Positions 45,101 to 53,866 of a DNA stretch of 64,000 nt are shown one piece after another. The stretch comes from Azospirillum thiophilum (lineage in GTDB: Bacteria; Pseudomonadota; Alphaproteobacteria; Azospirillales; Azospirillaceae). The notes beneath the pieces are model-generated. The model was not told the origin of the DNA. It searched no databases and saw only the letters and a list, made by a program, of their open reading frames with translations. The stretch spans positions 434,001-498,000 of the forward strand of contig NZ_CP012404.1 of NCBI RefSeq assembly GCF_001305595.1, given 5' to 3'. Within the stretch, counting starts at the first letter, position 1. Every line of letters begins with the position of its first letter. The position numbers and the translations under genes are program-made.

Positions 45101-48100
45101 CCGCCGCTCCGGTGCTGGACAGGGAGACCCCGGTGACGCTGTCGCTGTTCTTCAGGCCCGTGACCGTATAGCCGCTCAGGCTCGCCGTATCGCCGTAGGT
45201 CTTGGTGGCGGCGTCGGCGGTGACCGTCAGCGCCGCCGGAGTCACGGTCAGCGCGGCGTTGCCGTAATAGAACACGCGATAGTCCGTGCCCTTGGCGCTG
45301 GTGACCGTCGCGTTGGAGGCGGGCAGGCTGGCGGTGGTCGGCGTTGCCGAAACGGCGGCGGTCGGGTCGGTGGCGATCGTGGCTCCGACCAGGGTCAGGC
45401 TGTCGCCGGCCTTGCCGAAGATGTAGCTGCTGAGGCTGCTCTGCGTGCCAATCGCGGTCACCGTGCCCGAACCGCTGCCATAGACCGTGTCGGCCGACAG
45501 GGCCTTGACCCGGGTCACGGGCGCCATGGTGTAGAGAACGGGATAATAGCCGCTGCTGGGCGGCGCCCAAACGCTGTCGAAATCCCAGCCGGAGGCCCCC
45601 GCCATGAACGACGCCGTGTCCTGGAACTCCGCCGTCGTCAGGCCGGTCATTCCCGTCACCGTGGATGCGGTGCCGGCGTGCTCGGTCGTCCCCGCGACGG
45701 TGGTGTCGAAATAGGATGATGTGATGGGGGTACCGTCGCCCTGGAAGCCGAAGAATCCGCCGACCGACAACGATCCCGACACGGCTTTTGCCGCATAGGA
45801 TTGACTGATGGCGCCATTGTTCTGGCCGATGAAGCCACCGACCGTATTATCGCCGGATACGGCGCCGCCGATTGCATAGGATTGGGAAATGCTGCCGGTG
45901 TTCGTGTTCGAGCCGGCAAAACCGCCGGTATTTGTGCCGTTGGCAGCCGTCACCGCCCCGGTCGCATAGGATTGGGTGATGGTGCCGGAGTTAACGGCGA
46001 CGAAGCCGCCGACGGAGCTGCGCCCCGTCACGTCACCCGTGGCATAGGACTGGGTAATGGTGCCGGTATTTTCGTTGACCAGACCGCCGACCTGGTCGCC
46101 GCCGATCGCGGGCTGCGATACCGTCGCCGTGGCGTAGGAGCCGGTGATGGTGCCGGTGTTCTTGCCGACGAGGCCGCCCACGTAAGATCCTTGGACGCTG
46201 CCGGTGACGTAGACGTTGGTGATGGAACCCCGGTTTTCGCCGGCAACGCCGCCGACGGTATAGCCGGCGCCGCTGATCGCGACGTCGGTCAGGCCGAGTT
46301 TCCTGACGCCGCCGGCGGTGCCGATGACGCCGAACAGCCCCTGGTTCATCCCGGAGTAATCTTCCGGCTTGATCGTCAGCCCCTGGATGACATGGCCCTG
46401 GCCGTCGAGCGAGCCGGTGAACGGGGTCGAGCTGCCTCCGACCGGCACGAACCCGTACTTGATCCCGCTGAGGCTCCACATGCCGGCCGCGTTGCTGCCG
46501 CCGGTCTCCCTGGCGTCCACGTCGGCGGACAGCGTGTAGGCGGCGGACAGATCCAGCGCCATCAATTGAAGCTGATGGGCGTTGACGATGGATGTCGCGT
46601 GTTCCGAGCGCAGGAAGGGCCGGGTTTGCCCGTCGACCATATACCAGGTGTTGTTGAAGTCGAAGCTGGTATAGGACGCGGAGGAAAAGGCGTCCGTTGT
46701 GGCCAAGCCAGTGACCATGCCTTCGGTGCTGTCCTGGCCTGTCGTGCCCTTGTCCCAATAGGAGGAGGAGACGATGCCGCCGGCCGCAACGCCGAGGAAT
46801 CCACCCGTGTAGGCAGTCCCCCGCCCCAATATCGATCCCGTGGCGTAGGATCGCGCAATGGTGGCACTGCCGTCGTTCATCCCGACAAAACCGCCGACGA
46901 ACGTGCCTTGGGTGACGCTTGCCGTGGTGTAGGAATCCGTAATGGAGCCGCTCAAATTGTTGAGACCGACAAAACCGCCGGTCGAGCCACCGCCGCCCGT
47001 CACGCTGCCCGTGACATAGGATTGGCTGATGGTCCCGGTGTTGGTGCCAGCCAGACCGCCGACGTTGCCACCAGATCCCGTCACAGCCGTCGTGGCATAG
47101 GACTGGCCGATGGTACCGGCGTTGCTGCCAACCAGACCGCCGACCCCGCCCCCTCCCGTCACGGTTCCCGTCGCATAGGCGTTGACGATGGTGCCGTTGT
47201 TCTCGCTGACAAGGCTGCCGGCCTGCGCCCCGGTGCCGGTGATAGTGACATCGGTCAGGCCGATGTCGCGGATGCTGCCCGCCGTGCCGACGACACCGAA
47301 CAGCCCCAGCTTCGCGCCCGTATCCGTGGAGGCGAAGGTCAGCCCCCGGATGACATGGCCGCCGCCGTCGAGCGAGCCGGTGAAGGGCTGCTGGGAATCC
47401 CCCACCGGTGCGAAACCGCTCTGGTTTCCGCTGATGCGCCACATACCGGCGGCGCTGCTGGCGCCGGTGTCCCGGGCGTCGATGTCGGTGGCCAGCGTGT
47501 AGGCGGCGGACGGGTCCATCCCCATCAATTGAAGCTGATGGGTGTTGCCGATGATGGTGGAGTATTCGGACCGCAGGAATGGCCGCGTATACCCATCGAC
47601 CATATACCAGGTGTTGGTGAAGTCGAAGCCGGAATAGGACGCGGAGGAAAAGGCGTCCGTTGTGGTCAAGCCAGTGCCCACGCCACTGCTCGGGCCATTG
47701 CTGCCGTCCTGGCCTGTCGTGCCCTTGTCCCAATAGGAGGAGGAGATCGTGCCGCCAGATTTACTGCCGACGAATCCACCCGTGTAGTATCTCCCCTGCC
47801 CCAATATCGATCCCGTGGCGTAGGATCGCTCAATCGTGGCTGCGCCGCCGTTCGACCCGGCAAAACCGCCGACGGACGAGCCTTGGGTGACGCTTGCCGT
47901 GGTGTAGGAGTCCGTAATGGAGCCGTACACATTGTTGACACCGACAAAACCGCCGGTCGAGCCGCTGCCGCCCGTCACGCTGCCCGTGACATAGGATTGG
48001 CTGATGGTCCCGGTGTTGTGGCCGACCAGACCGCCGATGTTGCTACCAGATCCCGTCACAGCCACCGTGGCATAGGACTGGCCGATGGTCCCGGTGTTGT

Positions 48101-50381
48101 GGCCGACCAGACCGCCGACTTTGCCGGCGGCCCCGGTCACGCTCCCGGTCACGCTCCCGGTGACGTGGGTTCGGGTGACGGTGCCGGCGTTGCTGCCGGC
48201 CAGAACGCCGACAGAGCCTTTGCCGCTCAGGGTGGCGCCGGTCAGGGTGAGATCCCTGACGATGCCGCCGCTGCCGATCGTCGCGAACAGACCGACATTG
48301 TCCGTCTCGGGGGCTCTGACCGTCAGGTTGGAGATGGTGTTGCCCAGCCCGGCGAAGGTGCCGGAGAAGCTTTGGGATACCAACGCGTTGGTGTAGGTGG
48401 TTCCCGCCGCGTCCAGGTTCTTGACCAGCGCGTAACGCCCCGTCGTCCCGGTGCTGTCGATGGAGGCCAGATCCGCCATGCTGGAGATCGTCTGGTAGTA
48501 CTGGAACGTTCCCGCCGGGCCGATCCGCAACGTGGGGCTGGAGCCCGACATCGTGACCGACGCATTGCTTGCGATCGTATAGCCCCGGCCCACGCCATGT
48601 TGCAGGTTCAGCCCGGCACCGTCTCCCGTCGCGGTGATCGGGGCGTTGATGACGATGTCGCCGGCCGCGTCCAGCGTCAAAGAGGCGGCGGTGGACCATG
48701 TCACGGGTGCCGCCACGGTGATGGTGCCGTCCTGGCTGCCACCCGACCCGGTGGACACCGTGACGTTGGCCCATGTCAGGGCGTCGTTCAGGGTGGCAAC
48801 GTTGAGCACGCTGTCGTCGCCGTTGGCGGTGTACATGCCGGAGATATTGCTGTCTGATGCCGCGGAGATCGTCACGTTGTAGGGGTCGAGCAGCAGCGTG
48901 CCGAACGCGCCCGCCGCCGCGGTCAGGTCCGCGGTGCCGCGGAAGGACAGGGTTGCCTTGCCCGACACCTCGGCATCACCGCCCTTGCCGTCCGCACCGG
49001 CCCCCCGCGCCGTGATCGCACCGGCGAAGTCGGTATGCTCGTCCGACCACACCACCACGCTGCCGCCATCGCCGCCATCGCCGTCGGCGGACAGCCGCGC
49101 CCCGGCGGCGACGGTGGTCGTCCTGGCATTCGCCACAGTCTCCTTCAGCGTCTTGCGGGCGGCGTCCTTGCCGCCCTGATAGTCGCCGCCCACCGCAATG
49201 GCGCCGCCGCGGCTGCCGGAGACGTCCACCGTGGCCGTGCCGGTCACGGTCACCGACGAGCCGGCCACCGCCACCGTGCCGCCCTTGCCCGCAGTGTTCT
49301 TTCCCCCCTTGCCTTTTTCCGCCGACCCCCTGGCCGACAGCGTGCCGGTGACCGTGGCCTTGCCGCCGGAGACCCGGATGTCGCCGCCCTCGACCGCGCC
49401 GGTTTCCGTCGTCCGGGTCGCGGCGAGGGTGCCGCCCGCCTCCACCGTGCCGCCGCCGCCGGCGGTCAGGAAGATGCGTCCCCCGCTGCTGGCGGTGCCG
49501 GTGGCGGCGATCACGCCGCCGGTGTTCCCGGCCAGCGCATAGACGTTGCCGCCGTTGGCGCGGATCTCCGCCGTCGCCGCGGCGATCCGCCCGGAGGTCT
49601 TGGCCGCGGTGTCGCTCCCGCCGACCTTGACCTGGAACTTGCCGCCCTCGACCGCGCTATCCTTCACCAGCACCTCGTAGCCGGCGGCGAGGCCCACCGT
49701 GCCGTTGGGGGCGGTCAGGGTGCCGGTGTTGGTCACTTCCCGCGCGATCAGCGCCACGTCGCCGCCCAGCGAACCGATCGACCCGGCGTTGGTCACCGTC
49801 GCCTTGGACGTGCCGGAGAAGCTCTTGTCGCCGCCGTTCAGGAAGGCCTCGTCCGGAATGTCGAGGGTGGAGGCGGTGAAGGATCCGCCGGTGAGCACCT
49901 TTCCGCCCGGCCCCACCGCCACCCCGGCCGGGTTGACCAGATAGACCGAGCCGGTCGCGGTCAGCGAACCGTCGATGCGCGAAGGGATGTTGCCGGTGAC
50001 GCGGTTCAGCGTGGCGCCGCCGCCATTGTTGATGGCGACGCTGTTCCCCGCCCCGATGGAGAAGCTGTTCCAGTTGATGACGGCGTTCCGGGAGGTCTGG
50101 TCGATGATGACGCTGGTGCCCGACGGGGTGGCGATGGACACCGCGCCTGCGGCGACCGACGGGCCGGCCGGCAGGGTCTGGGCCGTGGCCGGTGCGATGG
50201 CGCTTTCCATCAGGGCGACACTGGTGATCAGCCACAGCGACAGCCTGGCCAGGGATCGTCCGGAACACCGAGGCGCCGGGTGCCATGGTGTTCCGGACGA
50301 TCCCCGGCCAGGCGCGGCACCGTGGACTGCCGCCGGCTTCGCAATACGAGCAGTCTTGGCAAGACACGTCATCGCGCTCAC
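42171..50381 (-). CDS. Very large TpsA exoprotein (filamentous-haemagglutinin type) with GLUG and MBG repeats
   Basis: 2,736 residues from GTG 50381, chosen because AGGGG lies 6 nt upstream (ATG 50372 is the alternative). Order: signal peptide (LSLWLITSVALMESAIAPAT); TPS secretion domain (~60-300: VINWNSFSIGAGNSVAINNG, VTGNIPSRIDGSLTATGSVY, LVNPAGVAVGPGG); Gly-rich beta-helix; ~18 GLUG motifs in three clusters (~700-1570: GGLVGHNTGTISQSY type); ten MBG repeats (~1716-2530, KTYGD at each start); one divergent MBG repeat; and a tail with two cysteines 10 residues apart (CIGGAAASSGC). It is exported by the adjacent TpsB and probably acts as a surface adhesin. The first two GLUG clusters are themselves near-copies. 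Confidence 0.9.
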   Translation of the reverse strand: MSAMTCLAKTARIAKPAAVHGAAPGRGSSGTPWHPAPRCSGRSLARLSLWLITSVALMESAIAPATAQTLPAGPSVAAGAVSIATPSGTSVIIDQTSRNAVINWNSFSIGAGNSVAINNGGGATLNRVTGNIPSRIDGSLTATGSVYLVNPAGVAVGPGGKVLTGGSFTASTLDIPDEAFLNGGDKSFSGTSKATVTNAGSIGSLGGDVALIAREVTNTGTLTAPNGTVGLAAGYEVLVKDSAVEGGKFQVKVGGSDTAAKTSGRIAAATAEIRANGGNVYALAGNTGGVIAATGTASSGGRIFLTAGGGGTVEAGGTLAATRTTETGAVEGGDIRVSGGKATVTGTLSARGSAEKGKGGKNTAGKGGTVAVAGSSVTVTGTATVDVSGSRGGAIAVGGDYQGGKDAARKTLKETVANARTTTVAAGARLSADGDGGDGGSVVVWSDEHTDFAGAITARGAGADGKGGDAEVSGKATLSFRGTADLTAAAGAFGTLLLDPYNVTISAASDSNISGMYTANGDDSVLNVATLNDALTWANVTVSTGSGGSQDGTITVAAPVTWSTAASLTLDAAGDIVINAPITATGDGAGLNLQHGVGRGYTIASNASVTMSGSSPTLRIGPAGTFQYYQTISSMADLASIDSTGTTGRYALVKNLDAAGTTYTNALVSQSFSGTFAGLGNTISNLTVRAPETDNVGLFATIGSGGIVRDLTLTGATLSGKGSVGVLAGSNAGTVTRTHVTGSVTGSVTGAAGKVGGLVGHNTGTIGQSYATVAVTGSGSNIGGLVGHNTGTISQSYVTGSVTGGSGSTGGFVGVNNVYGSITDSYTTASVTQGSSVGGFAGSNGGAATIERSYATGSILGQGRYYTGGFVGSKSGGTISSSYWDKGTTGQDGSNGPSSGVGTGLTTTDAFSSASYSGFDFTNTWYMVDGYTRPFLRSEYSTIIGNTHQLQLMGMDPSAAYTLATDIDARDTGASSAAGMWRISGNQSGFAPVGDSQQPFTGSLDGGGHVIRGLTFASTDTGAKLGLFGVVGTAGSIRDIGLTDVTITGTGAQAGSLVSENNGTIVNAYATGTVTGGGGVGGLVGSNAGTIGQSYATTAVTGSGGNVGGLAGTNTGTISQSYVTGSVTGGGGSTGGFVGLNNLSGSITDSYTTASVTQGTFVGGFVGMNDGSATIARSYATGSILGRGTAYTGGFLGVAAGGIVSSSYWDKGTTGQDSTEGMVTGLATTDAFSSASYTSFDFNNTWYMVDGQTRPFLRSEHATSIVNAHQLQLMALDLSAAYTLSADVDARETGGSNAAGMWSLSGIKYGFVPVGGSSTPFTGSLDGQGHVIQGLTIKPEDYSGMNQGLFGVIGTAGGVRKLGLTDVAISGAGYTVGGVAGENRGSITNVYVTGSVQGSYVGGLVGKNTGTITGSYATATVSQPAIGGDQVGGLVNENTGTITQSYATGDVTGRSSVGGFVAVNSGTITQSYATGAVTAANGTNTGGFAGSNTNTGSISQSYAIGGAVSGDNTVGGFIGQNNGAISQSYAAKAVSGSLSVGGFFGFQGDGTPITSSYFDTTVAGTTEHAGTASTVTGMTGLTTAEFQDTASFMAGASGWDFDSVWAPPSSGYYPVLYTMAPVTRVKALSADTVYGSGSGTVTAIGTQSSLSSYIFGKAGDSLTLVGATIATDPTAAVSATPTTASLPASNATVTSAKGTDYRVFYYGNAALTVTPAALTVTADAATKTYGDTASLSGYTVTGLKNSDSVTGVSLSSTGAAATAGVGSYSIAASSAQGSGLSNYTVSYTGGTLTVNPAALTVAADDVTKTYGDTATLSSYTVTGLKNSDSVTGVSLAASGGTAATDGVGSYGITASSAQGSGLSNYTVSYTGGTLTVNPATLTVTADDVTKTYGDTASVSGYAVTGLKNSDSVTGVTLAASGGTAATDGVGSYAITASSALGSGLSNYTIAYADGTLTVDPAALTVSADAARKTYGDSATLSGYTATGLKNSDSVTGVSLASTGAAATAGVGSYAITASSALGSGLSNYTITYADGTLTVDPAALTVSADAARKTYGDTASLSGYTATGLKNSDSVTGVSLASTGAAATAGVGSYAITASSALGSGLSNYTITYADGTLTVDPAALTVTADAARKTYGDTASLSGFTATGLKNSDSVTGVTLAASGGTAATDGVGSYAITASSALGSGLSNYTITYADGTLTIDPAALTVTADAARKTYGDTASLSGYTATGLKNSDSVTGVSLTSTGTAATAGVGSYGISASSALGSGLSNYTITYADGTLTVDPAALTVTADAARKTYGDSATLSGYTATGLKNSDSVTGVSLASTGAAATAGVGSYAIAASSALGSGLSNYTITYADGTLTVDPAALTVSADAARKTYGDAATLTGFTATGLKNSDSVTGVSLTSTGTAATAGVGSYGISASSAQGSGLSNYTIAYADGTLTVDPAALTVTADAARKTYGDSATLSGYTATGLKNSDSVTGVSLASTGAAATAGVGSYGISASSAQGSGLSNYTITYADGTLTVTSRPILVTADSLSRPAGTGNPALTYSVGGQGLVNGDTLSGGLSTAAGTASPAGSYTIERGMLVASPNYSLTFMPGVLTVTATGETVTPQPSTPDSRDPSGPVQAEELTQLLATAALPRNLVVVTASQTTQPFRDDGAPVSFPTAGPQAASGDASAAADGTSGDSSGGSGPQDATGGAAACIGGAAASSGCTSAPHPENTRFGRFLRFSMP
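42793..45236 (-). repeat. Ten tandem ~243-bp MBG-domain repeats in tpsA
   Basis: Ten consecutive units of 81-82 codons, each with ALTV(T/S)ADAARKTYGD, ATGLKNSDSVTGV and SGLSNYTITYADGTLTV. Several units differ by only a few residues, and a two-state variation alternates between ASTGAAATAGVG and AASGGTAATDGVG. High DNA identity makes length change by recombination likely. Confidence 0.92.
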
Positions 50382-50535
50382 AACGCACCCCTGTCGTTCC
50401 GCTTGGTGGCGCAGCCGTACCGGCTGCATTCCCGGCTGGATCGTCCTGACAATGTGGAACGACCAGGAGGAGTTGCAGCGCGTCGCTGCGGAACACCCAA
50501 TGTTGCGGACCATACGGGGGGGCTCGACGGTGAGG

Positions 50536-50581
50536 CACCCCATGTTCATGGGTGCGGCGGAGCATCCCCATGAATATGGGG
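50536..50581. promoter_or_regulatory. Paired inverted repeats between tpsA and the response regulator
   Basis: Two dyads lie side by side: CACCCCATGTTCATGGGTG (50536-50554) and CCCCATGAATATGGGG (50566-50581). Both share a CCCCAT...ATGGG core, 29 bp centre to centre. They sit in the 336-bp divergent gap 50382-50717, about 155 bp from tpsA and 140 bp from the regulator gene. They are candidate binding sites for the neighbouring NarL-type regulator; nothing else stands out in the gap. Confidence 0.45.
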
Positions 50582-50717
50582 GAAGGGGAGGGACGCTCAC
50601 CGATAAGGGGTTGTTGGCCCGGAAAACGCCGATTATCGTCGATTGGTATGTTCATCCCGTGCATGAGGGCGGCGGCAGCCGGTCCGAGCCATGCCGTTCG
50701 AGGACAGCAGGGAATTC

Positions 50718-51407
50718 ATGTCATCGCGCCCGGACGACCGACCGCTTTCCGGTTCCCATCAACTCACGGTCGTTCTGGTGGAGGACGATCCGCCGACGCG
50801 CGATCATCTGGCGGAAACCCTGACCGCCTGCGACGGCATCGCGCTTCTGGCCACGGCCGACACGCTGGAGGTGGCGCGGGCCGCCTGCGAACGCTTCCTC
50901 CCCACCGTTCTGATCACCGACCTGCAATTGCCGGACGGCCACGGCACCGACCTGATCCGCGAGGTTCGCGACCGGTATCCGGCCACCGAGATCATGGTGA
51001 TCTCGGTGCTGGGCGACGAGGACAGCGTGGTGACGGCGATCCGTGCCGGAGCGTCCGGCTACATCCTCAAGGATTCCGAGCCGGTGGACATGGTGGAGGC
51101 GGTCCATGGCCTGATCGAAGGGCGTTCGCCCATCTCCGCCTCCATCGCCCGCTACATCATAAGGCGGGTCCAGGACGGCTCGTTCAAGGACCGCAAGCCG
51201 GCGCCGCTGCTGACCCCGCGCGAGACCGACATCCTGTGGGGGATCGCGAAGGGCTTCACCTACAACGACATCGCCGACCGCCTGGGCCTGTCGCGGCAGA
51301 CGGTGCCGTCCTACATCAAGAACATCTACCGCAAGCTGGAGGTGAACTCGCGGTCGGAGGCGGTCTATGAGGCGATCGGGCGCAAGCTGATCCGGCTTGG
51401 AGAGTGA
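50718..51407 (+). CDS. NarL/FixJ-family response regulator
   Basis: 229 residues. The receiver domain has the acidic pair VEDDPPTRDHL and phospho-acceptor Asp68 (VLITDLQLPDGHG), and Lys in GYILKDSEPVDMV. The LuxR-type HTH (~167-215: LTPRETDILWGIAKGFTYND, IADRLGLSRQTVPSYIKNIY) is complete. ATG 50718 is preferred over ATG 50691 because AGGGA lies 5 nt upstream. It is divergent from tpsA and 4 nt before the kinase gene, so the pair probably controls the tps operon. Confidence 0.9.
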   Translation: MSSRPDDRPLSGSHQLTVVLVEDDPPTRDHLAETLTACDGIALLATADTLEVARAACERFLPTVLITDLQLPDGHGTDLIREVRDRYPATEIMVISVLGDEDSVVTAIRAGASGYILKDSEPVDMVEAVHGLIEGRSPISASIARYIIRRVQDGSFKDRKPAPLLTPRETDILWGIAKGFTYNDIADRLGLSRQTVPSYIKNIYRKLEVNSRSEAVYEAIGRKLIRLGE

Positions 51408-51411
51408 AACC

Positions 51412-53304
51412 GTGGCCACGCACCTCGTCGCGGCCCCCGAAGGCCGCGGATGGCTGCGCCTGTTGCGCCGTCCGTTCATCGGCCTGTTCTACCTGACCGT
51501 TCTGGCGGTTGGCATCGGCACGCCGCTGTTCACCCTGTCGCCCCCGGAGGGCGGCATCGAGTTCGATCGCGCCATGTTCCGGCCGCTGGAAGCCATCGAC
51601 CGGCCGGCCGATGTTACCGAGGCCGCCGTATCCCTGCCCCACAGCTTCAGGGTGCCCGGCGGGGGCCGGTTCGGCGGGGGGCTCTACCGCCTGGAGTTCG
51701 ATCATTCCCCGAACGGCCCGGAGCAATGGTCCGTGCTGATTCCAAACTATTCCGGCCGCATTCTGGTCCGGGTCAACGGTGCCTTGCTGTACGACAGCGA
51801 TTGGACGCATTCGGGGCGGATCGTCACCCTGATCTGGCCGGACATCATCGCGATCCCGGCCCCGGTGCTGAAGGCCGGCACCAACACCGTGGAGATCAGC
51901 GCGGTGATGCTGTTCGGCCGCAAGAGCTATCTCAGCGCCATACATGCCGGACCCGACAGCCTGCTGCGCCCGGTGTACCAGCAGCATCATTTCCTTCTGG
52001 TCATGCTGCCGCAACTGCTGTTCGGCTGGCAGTTCGCCTTCAGCGTGATGCTGCTGATCGTCTGGGCGGTTCGCCGCTCCGAGTGGTCCTATATCCTGTA
52101 TGCCGGCATCCTGTTCTTCAACTCGATCAGCAATCTTGTCGTCATCGTACCGGAGCCGCTGGTTTCTCCGCAGGTCATGCAGCTTTCGAACCTGACCTTC
52201 TCCTGGGTGACGGCGATGCTGGTGCCGTTCGCCTTCAGCTTCGTGAACCGCCGGCCGCCGCGGGCCAGCGTCCTGTTCGCGGCATTTCCGGTGGGAGTCA
52301 CCACGGCATTTTTGCTGCTGCCTCCCGAGATCTTTCATGTTCTGAACTGGTACGTCGCGATGCCGGTCGCCTGGGGCCTGACCTGCTGGGCCATCGGCGT
52401 GCTCTCCTACGCGGCTCTCCGGCGAGGCAACAACAGCGCCCATATGGTCCTGGGCGCCACGCTGCTGTCCTTGCTGATGATCTTCCATGAAGCGCCGATC
52501 CTCTACGGCTCCGTTGGCAAGCGACTGTTCATCAACCCGTTTTCCATCCCCATTTTCATGCTTCTCAGCATCATCAGCACCGTCCTGATGTGGCGCTTCG
52601 CGGCGGCGCTGAACGCTGTGGACCAGTTCAACGCCAACCTGCGCCGGGAGATCGCCGATGCGGAGGCGGCGCTGCGCATCAGCCTGGCCCGTGAGCAGGC
52701 CCAGGAAAGGGCGATCGCGCTCGAAGCCGAACGGTCGCGCCTGACCCGCGACCTCCATGACGGCATCGCCGGCCAGCTGGTGTCGATGGTGGCGCTCAGC
52801 CGCCGGACGGATGCCGGGGTGCGCGACTTCGGCATTGCGGCGCGGAAGGCACTGGTCGATCTGCGTCTGGTCATCGCCTCGATGGCCGAGGTCGGAGACG
52901 ACCCCGGCATGATGCTGGCGAATTTCCGGGATCACATCCAACCACAGCTCCGCACGCTCGGCATCGCCCTGGATTGGCAGATGCACGCCCTGCCGGAGGG
53001 GGCCGGCTGGTCGTCTTCGACCGCGCTGGAGCTGTTCCGCCTGCTTCAGGAGGCGACGATGAACGCCGCCAGGCATTCGGGAGCGGATCGGGTGACGATC
53101 GAGATCCGGCCGACCGACGACGGGGTGCGCGTGATGGTCGCCGACGAGGGACGCGGCGGCGCGTCCGACCGCCCCGGCGGCTACGGCCTTGCCAATATGC
53201 GGCGACGGGCCCTGGCCATCGGTGCCCGGCTTGCCATCGTCTCCGGTCCGGACGGTACCCGCATCATTCTGGATCTGCCCAGACCGACAGCTAGAGGGCG
53301 TTGA
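51412..53304 (+). CDS. NarX/HisKA_3-type sensor histidine kinase with 7TM sensor region
   Basis: 630 residues from GTG 51412 (GGAGAG upstream; TTG 51397 is an alternative). A first membrane segment (FIGLFYLTVLAVGIGTPLF) and a ~130-residue periplasmic domain with GGGLYRLEF and ILVRVNGALLYDS precede seven hydrophobic segments (~190-400), the 7TMR-DISM layout. A coiled coil leads to the phospho-acceptor His449 (RLTRDLHDGIAGQLVSMVAL) and a HATPase domain (LQEATMNAARHSGADRVTIE; DRPGGYGLANMRRRA). The last codons (TARGR) run into an IS5 remnant that begins around the CTAG at 53291, so the original C-terminus may be slightly altered. Confidence 0.88.
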   Translation: MATHLVAAPEGRGWLRLLRRPFIGLFYLTVLAVGIGTPLFTLSPPEGGIEFDRAMFRPLEAIDRPADVTEAAVSLPHSFRVPGGGRFGGGLYRLEFDHSPNGPEQWSVLIPNYSGRILVRVNGALLYDSDWTHSGRIVTLIWPDIIAIPAPVLKAGTNTVEISAVMLFGRKSYLSAIHAGPDSLLRPVYQQHHFLLVMLPQLLFGWQFAFSVMLLIVWAVRRSEWSYILYAGILFFNSISNLVVIVPEPLVSPQVMQLSNLTFSWVTAMLVPFAFSFVNRRPPRASVLFAAFPVGVTTAFLLLPPEIFHVLNWYVAMPVAWGLTCWAIGVLSYAALRRGNNSAHMVLGATLLSLLMIFHEAPILYGSVGKRLFINPFSIPIFMLLSIISTVLMWRFAAALNAVDQFNANLRREIADAEAALRISLAREQAQERAIALEAERSRLTRDLHDGIAGQLVSMVALSRRTDAGVRDFGIAARKALVDLRLVIASMAEVGDDPGMMLANFRDHIQPQLRTLGIALDWQMHALPEGAGWSSSTALELFRLLQEATMNAARHSGADRVTIEIRPTDDGVRVMVADEGRGGASDRPGGYGLANMRRRALAIGARLAIVSGPDGTRIILDLPRPTARGR

Positions 53305-53307
53305 CAT

Positions 53308-53454
53308 TCATTTGGTCCAGATGAATGCGCTGACGATGCCGAGCATGGACAGGAACGCCCTTGGTGTCTGGTCGTAACGTGTGGCGATGCGCCTGAAGTG
53401 CTTGATCTTGAGGAAGAAGCGCTCGACGAGATTGCGCTCGCAATAGGAGAGCAT
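53308..53454 (-). pseudogene. IS5-family transposase C-terminal remnant
   Basis: About 48 codons: MLSYCERNLVERFFLKIKHF, RRIATRYDQTPRAFLSMLGI, VSAFIWTK, stop at 53308. NLVERFF.KIKHFRRIATRYD is the C-terminal signature of IS5-family (IS427/IS1031-like) transposases. The N-terminal part is missing; the match ends at about 53454. A CTAG immediately before the left end fits the target preference of this group. Confidence 0.78.
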
Positions 53455-53531
53455 AATAAACCTGGGGGTGCCGGACTGGCGGCCGGATTAGGGCGGCGGT
53501 AGGCTACGGGGGACAGAGTCATGGATGTGCA

Positions 53532-53792
53532 ATGGCGCGACCACCACACCGCAAGTGGAATCCCGATCCCGAGCTGCCGATCCTGCAGCTGAAGGTGCGC
53601 CTACTGGACGTCAGTCCGATGGTCTGGCGGCGCCTGCTGATCCCGGCCGTGATGACCCTGCGCGAGCTGCACGGTGTTCTCCAGGTCGCCATGGGCTGGG
53701 AGGGCGTTCACCTCTACGTCTTCGAACTCCGCGCCCGCCGCTACGGCTCGCCCAACCTGTGCACTGGAAACCCCGAGCCGCCGGACTACTGA
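53532..53792 (+). pseudogene. pRiA4b ORF-3-like domain, short
   Basis: 86 codons from ATG 53532. ILQLKVRLLDVSPMVWRRLL, TLRELHGVLQVAMGWEGVHL and YVFELRARRYGSPN match the first half of the plasmid pRiA4b ORF-3 family, whose members are usually twice as long. The frame stops at 53792 (PPDY), so it is probably a truncated copy. Function of the family is unknown; it is common on plasmids and near mobile elements. Confidence 0.6.
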
Positions 53793-53827
53793 AGCCCGGG
53801 GGAAGGCCGGGTAAGGAGAGAGAAGAG

Positions 53828-53854
53828 CCCCCGCAGCGGAGGATGCCGCGGGGG
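53828..53854 (-). terminator. Hairpin downstream of csbD
   Basis: 7-bp GC stem (CCCCCGC 53828-53834 with GCGGGGG 53848-53854), 13-nt loop, followed on the minus strand by a pyrimidine-rich run (CTCTTCTCTCCTT). It lies 12 bp beyond the csbD stop. Confidence 0.5.
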
Positions 53855-53866
53855 ACTCCGATGACC

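Noticed and set aside
42793..45236. Long tandem repeats as a satellite or replication-origin iteron array
   Set aside because: Units are whole-codon MBG domains in a continuous frame; no rep gene is nearby.
42219..48857. Very long open frames opposite tpsA (over 1,000 codons each)
   Set aside because: They mirror the repeat period of tpsA, are rich in Gly/Arg/Ala/Gln with no family features, and arise because the high-GC repetitive coding strand lacks stops on its complement.
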